A stretch of 64,000 bases of DNA from Sphagnum magellanicum (lineage: Eukaryota > Streptophyta > Sphagnopsida > Sphagnales > Sphagnaceae): NCBI GenBank assembly GCA_021904315.1, contig CM038921.1, positions 11,376,146 through 11,440,145 on the forward strand. Reading direction: 5' to 3'. The notes below the pieces were generated by a model. It was not told the DNA's origin and made no database searches. It worked only from the letters and a program-made list of their open reading frames with translations. The position numbers and the translations under genes are program-made. Positions 58,591 through 64,000 of the stretch are shown in pieces; position 1 is the first letter of the stretch; the number at the start of each line of letters is the position of its first letter.

Positions 58591-60659
58591 TCAAAGGTGA
58601 ATAATTTTACCTTTGTTATGTAGTTATAGACTTGAACCATTAAATGGTCCTCTTTTTGTTGTGTATGTGTGTGTGCGTGTGTTTTTTTTTCAAATTGATT
58701 TAATGGTGCTATTTTCCCATTACCTTTATATTCTAAATCCTAGAAATGAAGCATAATGGTTCCAAAAAATTTACCTATGTTTTGTAAATGGCAAAAATGA
58801 ATCAAATGGCAATTTTAAACTTGAACCATTGTGGTCTTTTTATTTCTTTTACGTTTTTTTTTTCAAATCCATTTGATGGTCTTCCTTTCCCATTACCTCT
58901 TCTTCCAAATCCCAAAAATGAACCATGTGCATTTTGTTGTTAAAATGTTTTGCCATGTCTATACCACAACCTAGGTCTAGGAAAGAAAAAGATTAATTCC
59001 TATCCTTTTACTTTTGTTTTGTTAGTTTAAATGATCATCCATGGTAGTTTGTCCTCTTTCTTACATTTATTTTATAGTTCCAAAGACAAACCATGATTTT
59101 CGAGTTCATTATTTTAATTTGTTGTGTGCAAATGCAAAATGCACAAATAAACATTGCTACTTTGTTATGCTTTGAACTTTGCTAATTTGAAGTGGCATTT
59201 TTTGTTTTTGTGTTATATGTGTTAGACCAGTGTAGGTTTTTTTTCAAACATTCATTTGTGCCCACTATTATAAAAACATGTCACCATTTACGCCCTAGCA
59301 ATATAACTACAATTATTAATTTGATTGAGATATCTATTTAATTTTTTTTCTTTCCATGTTTTTAGTAATCATTTTCAAATTTACATTAAATACCCAAAAA
59401 TTTCAACCGCTGAAGTTTTGAAATCATCTAAAAAAAACATTAAGACTTCAAAACTAGACCTAAGCTTCCTTCACATATAAAATTAGCTACAAGGGTGCAT
59501 ACAACATACAATGACCCAACATGATTACTTTAGAAAAGGATTACATGTCCTTCTTCCCCCCAAAACACTTTTCACACAAATGAATTTTGGAACAATTTAA
59601 TTTGTTATAATAAATGCTTATAATTGTCCCAATATATGACTTTTTTTTTTAATCATTTTTGAATAAATATTGATTTTTGAGATTCCTTGTAAATTAAATG
59701 TTCTATTCATAAAGATAATAAAAATTTCAAATCATAACTAGATATTCATTTTTTACATTTTTATGTTGTTTTAAAAAATAAGCTACATTTTTTTAACACA
59801 TAATGCAGATTATACCTCGTTTATATTTGGTAGAGGACTTTCAAAGTTTTAAACTTTTAGATCAATTTTGGAAAGTTTTTTGAAAATTTTAAGTTTAAAA
59901 TTCCACATATTATAAGGTATGAGTGTTTTTTCAATGTGGCTAATATGTATTTATCTTCTTAATTTTTTTCCCATCAAATGTGTTTTTTTTAATGAGTTTT
60001 TTTTTATAATCCTTTGCAAAACTGACTTTTATATAATGCCATAGGTATCCACTTTTAGAAGTTCTAAATCAAAACTTACACTTAAATTTTTATTAAATGA
60101 ATTTTTGGTTTGAATTCATTGACATTCATATGAATGAAAAAACAACAACTTGCCATGATTGCCATGGCTTTAAATGGCAAAACATAAATATCTATCCAAT
60201 TTTGATTGTTTTTCTTTGCAATCTAACACCCTTTTTGGCTTGTTGGATTGTGACTATAGCCACAATGGGAAATGAAAGGTTCTATCAAATCAAAAAAAGT
60301 TGGAACATGGACCTTAGGTTCTATCCAAAAGCTATAATCAAATTACATTAGCCATGATGTATTGACCACTATTGTTTAGTTTTCCTTTCTGAAAGGACCT
60401 CCAATCTCCATTTTGATTATTTAAAAAACTTAGAAGTTCTATGGGTATAGGTTTGACATCAATTCTTTCAATTTTAAAATATACACACTCCCCAATATTA
60501 AATATCATATAAGTACAAAGTTTCAAAATAATTAAAACCAAGTTTATATAAGGCAAAAATTAACATGTGCAATGAATTAAATGTGACATTATGTTCAACG
60601 TAATTGTAGGATAATGCCTAGTAGGAAAAAATATTTTTGAATTTTTGCTCCCAAATTAG
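58591..60659. other. AT-rich spacer, no gene seen
   Basis: Only the degraded tail of the transposase relic at the left and two loosely repeated phrases ('cttgaaccatt.aatggt' and similar near 58,630 and 58,820). An 84-codon frame at 60,097 is not recognised. Confidence 0.5.
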
Positions 60660-61925
60660 GACTAATGTTATAATTATTTTGCAATATTTTTAAGGAAACA
60701 ATTGTGATAAAATCGTTAGAATCCCACCTTTTAACCCTTTAAGGTCTAAGGTTCAATCCTTTTCCCAAACTTTCTTTTCTTCCATGGATTAAATGGATTA
60801 AAAAAATATAATTGTTAAGTAACTTTTTCAAGTTAATTACCCACAAGGAATAACTTCCTTAGGGAGAAGGGGATTAAGTGGCAACCCCAACCAAGTTGCC
60901 CAAGGGAGAAAAGAGAACTTGGGATATTCACCAAGTTGTTCAAGGAAAAAAGGATTTGGAGGTCCCAACCAAGTTGCCTTAGGAAGCAACTTCATTAAAG
61001 AGAATGGGACTTTCCTTAAAGAGAAAAGGATTAAGTGGGGCCTACCAAGTTGCTTGAGGATCAACTTCCCCAAGGATAACAAAGGGATTATGTTGCCTAA
61101 CAAAGAAAAATATTTAGAAGGTTTTAAATTTTTGGGCCAATAATGCAAGGGTAAACTTTTTCATATGAACTTTGATCAAAGAGCTTTCAATTATAAAGTT
61201 GTAATCTTTAATGAGATATTTTTACTACCATGTCCCAAGTTTCTATTGGAGGTTGTTTAACCTTTATTTCTTAAGGTGTAGTGTTTAAGAATCATATTGC
61301 CTAATCTTTTGGTTTTTTTTTGGCCATAACTCTTAACTTATAGTTTCAAATGAAGAATGTGAGTTCAATTTCAATATTTACATTTTGAGAGGTTTTTAAT
61401 GATACAAAAAAATCTCAATTTGGATAAAGTTTATTTTTTGCACTTTTGGCCCAAAATTTTGAGACTCTCGAAGTCCTTTTTCATTGGAGGATCCTTAATC
61501 CCCTATTTCTTCCTAGGGAAGTTGCTCCTCAAGGAACTTGTTAAGGAGAATAACTTAATCCCTTTCTCCCTAAGGAAATCCCTTTCTCCTTAGGGAAATT
61601 GCTCATTATAGCCACTTGGTTGGGACCTCCAAGTCTTTTTCTCTAAACAATTTGGTTGAGTAACCCAAGGCCCTTTCCCTCCCTTGAGCAACTTGGTTGG
61701 GGTTGCCACTTAGTCCCCTTTTCCTTAAAGAACTTGTTCTTCACAAACAACTAGCTTGAAAAAGTTTCCCAAGGGTTTTTTTCCATCAATTGTGTCTAGA
61801 GAAAAAAAAGGAGAATTTGAAAGAAAGATTGAACCTTGGACCTTCAGATTGATAAGGGGAATCTAACCACTACATCACATTTTTTTTCCTTGAAAATATT
61901 GTGCAAAATATTTAAAGCATTAACA
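60660..61925. mobile_element. 1.3-kb fold-back element with ~0.5-kb inverted arms
   Basis: The left arm (about 60,660-61,150) and right arm (about 61,430-61,925) are inverted copies. Matched phrases include 'aagtggcaaccccaaccaag', 'tggaggtcccaaccaagt' and 'ttttgggccaa.a.tgcaa'. Arms look roughly three-quarters identical, with small gaps. A 280-bp AT-rich loop separates them. Near each outer end a tRNA-like pair of boxes occurs, clearest on the right arm (minus strand): GTAGTGGTTAGATTC and GGTTCAATC. No coding. It could be a fold-back transposon or two head-out retroposons. Confidence 0.85.
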
Positions 61926-64000
61926 TAGGTCAAATATAATTTAGGTATAATTTATGACGATTTTTCATCAATTGGTAGTTTTTTTTAAACATTGAAAAAA
62001 GGTTTTTATAAATCTTTTACTTATTGAACTCAAAGTAATAGTGATAAGTTTTGTTGGATTTGTGTATTAAGTTCCAATAGGTAGCAAACAATACAGAAAG
62101 ATGATCAAACTTGTTTATAACTAGATTTGTTAAATTGTCATATGTATGATCTCCACTTCAACTACATCACAAAATTGGGACAAAAAACATTGGATCATCA
62201 CCATATCATGGTTTTTTAAAAAAAAACACTAAATTAGTTCCTAAAATATATGACATGATTTTATTTATTTATTGATGATCCATCTTATCTGTTTACTAAT
62301 ACAAAATGAATTTTGTAGAAAGTAATAAGAAGTTTATACAAAATAATCCATTAAACGAGAAAGAAAGTTCTTTCTATGCCAACTTCTTTTACCTATACCG
62401 TAGTAGAAGCACCTAAAGGAGAATTTGGTGTGTTTTTAATTAGTAATGGAACCAATCATCCTTATCATCATGTGCATAGCAGCATTTGATTGTCTATTAT
62501 GATCAACCAGTCCCATTTGGAAAAGTTCAAGCATAACCGGCTTTGCCACATTTGTAATGAGGAAAGGGCCACACTCTCTACCATCAAATCGAGCAAGATA
62601 AAAAAGGCCTATACACTTGTCAAGGTAGTAGCAAGCTCCTAAGCACCTAGACAAGTTTGATTTGTGATAACTTGCTATGCCATCATCTCCCTTGTGGGCT
62701 CTTTAGTGGGATGCTTTGACAAGCAATTCACTTAAAAAAGCGGTCGAAGGCATGTTGACAAAAGATCCAAAAAAAGTCACTTTTTATCTTCCATGAGGTA
62801 AGGCACAAAAAGGTAAAGTGCATTATTTATAAGCCTTTTTGCGCCTTCCTTTCCTCGTCACCCCATTTATCTTTTTACACTTTGAATAGTTTGCCACCAT
62901 TTATAATGCGAAAAACTACAATTGGCTTGAGTAAGTTTATGAAGATCATCCCCTTTTTTACGTGCAATTCCTGAGTTACAAAGGAAAATTACCATATTAA
63001 AAAAAACAAGGTGGTTTTATTGCATAATTTACTTTTAGTGCAAGTCCCACTTGTATCTTGTACTTAATTAGAAAAACACCAGATAATACATGGTCACAAT
63101 TGTTACCTTTAGCCTCCTACAAGCAAAATCTAGTTTTATTATATGAACAATTCCAGGTTTTTTTCTTTTTTATTCATACTTATTAGAAGGCTTGAATAAG
63201 GGCAGAATATGCTATTGGTGCATAATTGCACATGCTTTCTTTAATTAAATGCAGCATTTTTATTTTATTTTTGCTTAACAATAAATCATTTATGATAATT
63301 TATAAGCTATTAGCATTACAATTAATTATCTACACGTTTGTTAGGATAAGTATGTCAAAATGGGAGTATAGTGATCATTCATGTACTTTGTGAAGTGTAT
63401 AATTAAACTTGAAGGTGTATTGTATATGATTGATTGCTCTGTTAAAAAAACATCCATTATGTTGAATATTGTACTTATGCCGAGAAACATTGTAGAACAT
63501 CATAGATTTTTATTTATCGTGGCCTCTCGCAAAAGGAGAGTTGGGGTGAGGTTAGTGACTAGCGATATATATATTTGCCACTATGCCATAGGTCAAATCC
63601 TTATCAGAAAACTCCTATTAGAAGAAGGATTTGAACCCTCATGTGTAAATTATGATCTTGTTGTTCTAACCAACTAAATTATTTTGACATGCAAATTATA
63701 ATCTTACTATTCTATTAATATGTTGCTTCTTGGGTGTTGGGTGACAATTTACTTTATGGCTATGGCCTAGGCTTATAAAAAGGGTATGGTTTCGTCATTC
63801 TAAACGATTTTTTTTTCCTTTTACCAAAACAAAAAAATTAAAAGAAGGGAGAAAAAAATTGAAGAGAGCCACCACCAAATATTTGACCACAACTTTTGAC
63901 CATTTTAACAATCAAAGTGGTCAATTTACACCCAAAACCCAACCAAGATGTTGTCTCACAATTAACAACTTCTTGACAAAGTAAGAGAGCTACGATTAAC
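61926..64000. other. Right-edge spacer, no gene seen
   Basis: Contains a minus-strand GTGATGTAGCC MITE remnant at about 62,050-62,190 ('gttccaataggtagc...acagaaaga...ctacatcacaaaat'). The rest is AT-rich, with a 98-codon frame near 63,381 that runs through the tRNA-like segment. Confidence 0.5.
63610..63682 (-). repeat. tRNA-like segment (SINE head or tRNA remnant)
   Basis: On the minus strand it reads TTTAGTTGGTTAGAAC (A-box-like), then GAGGGTTCAAATCC (B-box-like), about 35 bp apart, the spacing of a tRNA gene or SINE promoter. The acceptor stem does not close, so it is probably a decayed SINE or tRNA copy. Confidence 0.45.

Noticed and set aside
60837-61143. Overlapping frames of 103 and 74 codons on opposite strands
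   Set aside because: Both lie inside a fold-back arm; the Pro/Leu/Gly pattern comes from the repeated 'ccaaccaagttg' phrase.
1-64000. CRISPR array, operon or bacterial-type system
   Set aside because: No evenly spaced short repeats with unique spacers and no clustered uninterrupted genes; the window is clearly plant nuclear.

Overview
The window is nuclear DNA from a land plant. It has spliced genes with GT-AG introns, plant gene families and AT-rich, transposon-filled spacers. The broken PPR gene at the left end has wording I associate with ferns (MQQEG, CGQGQKAL, HEQ), and several transposase relics resemble families common in seed-free plants. A fern is my best guess; a gymnosperm is not excluded. 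No organism-specific marker settles it.

Layout. 1-1.2 kb: decayed PPR pseudogene (+). 2.0-6.2 kb: complete eight-exon minus-strand gene for the splicing factor SPF30 (SMNDC1-like, Tudor domain), about 324 residues. 6.5-6.9 kb: two copies of a short inverted-repeat transposon family that recurs across the window. 7.3-8.0 kb: candidate non-autonomous Helitron with internal tandem repeats. 8-15.3 kb: AT-rich, no gene seen. 15.3-26.0 kb: plus-strand gene for a nuclear double-Agenet protein (Arabidopsis G2484-1-like), nine exons resolved, true 5' and 3' ends unresolved. Its 3.6-kb intron 7 holds a decayed Penelope-like retroelement with a GIY-YIG motif upstream of the reverse transcriptase. 26-43 kb: repeats, including a weak hAT relic, a repeat split by a 1.84-kb insertion with a 13-bp target duplication, and several dispersed families. 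43.4-45.8 kb: dead PIF/Harbinger element with transposase (+) and Myb/SANT-like protein (-) converging. 46.2-46.4 kb: tandem tRNA-like units. 50.2-52.9 kb: complete five-exon CYP72-clan cytochrome P450 of 537 residues, preceded by duplicated promoter segments. 55.7-56.3 kb: hAT-type MITE with a perfect 8-bp target duplication. 57.5-58.6 kb: hAT transposase pseudogene. 60.7-61.9 kb: 1.3-kb fold-back element.

The three apparently functional genes (SPF30, the Agenet protein, the P450) are not an operon and have no evident shared pathway. SPF30 acts in pre-mRNA splicing, the Agenet protein probably in chromatin reading, and the P450 in small-molecule, possibly hormone, oxidation at the ER. Most of the rest is a layered record of transposon insertion and decay. 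The most unusual component is the Penelope-like element with permuted domain order.
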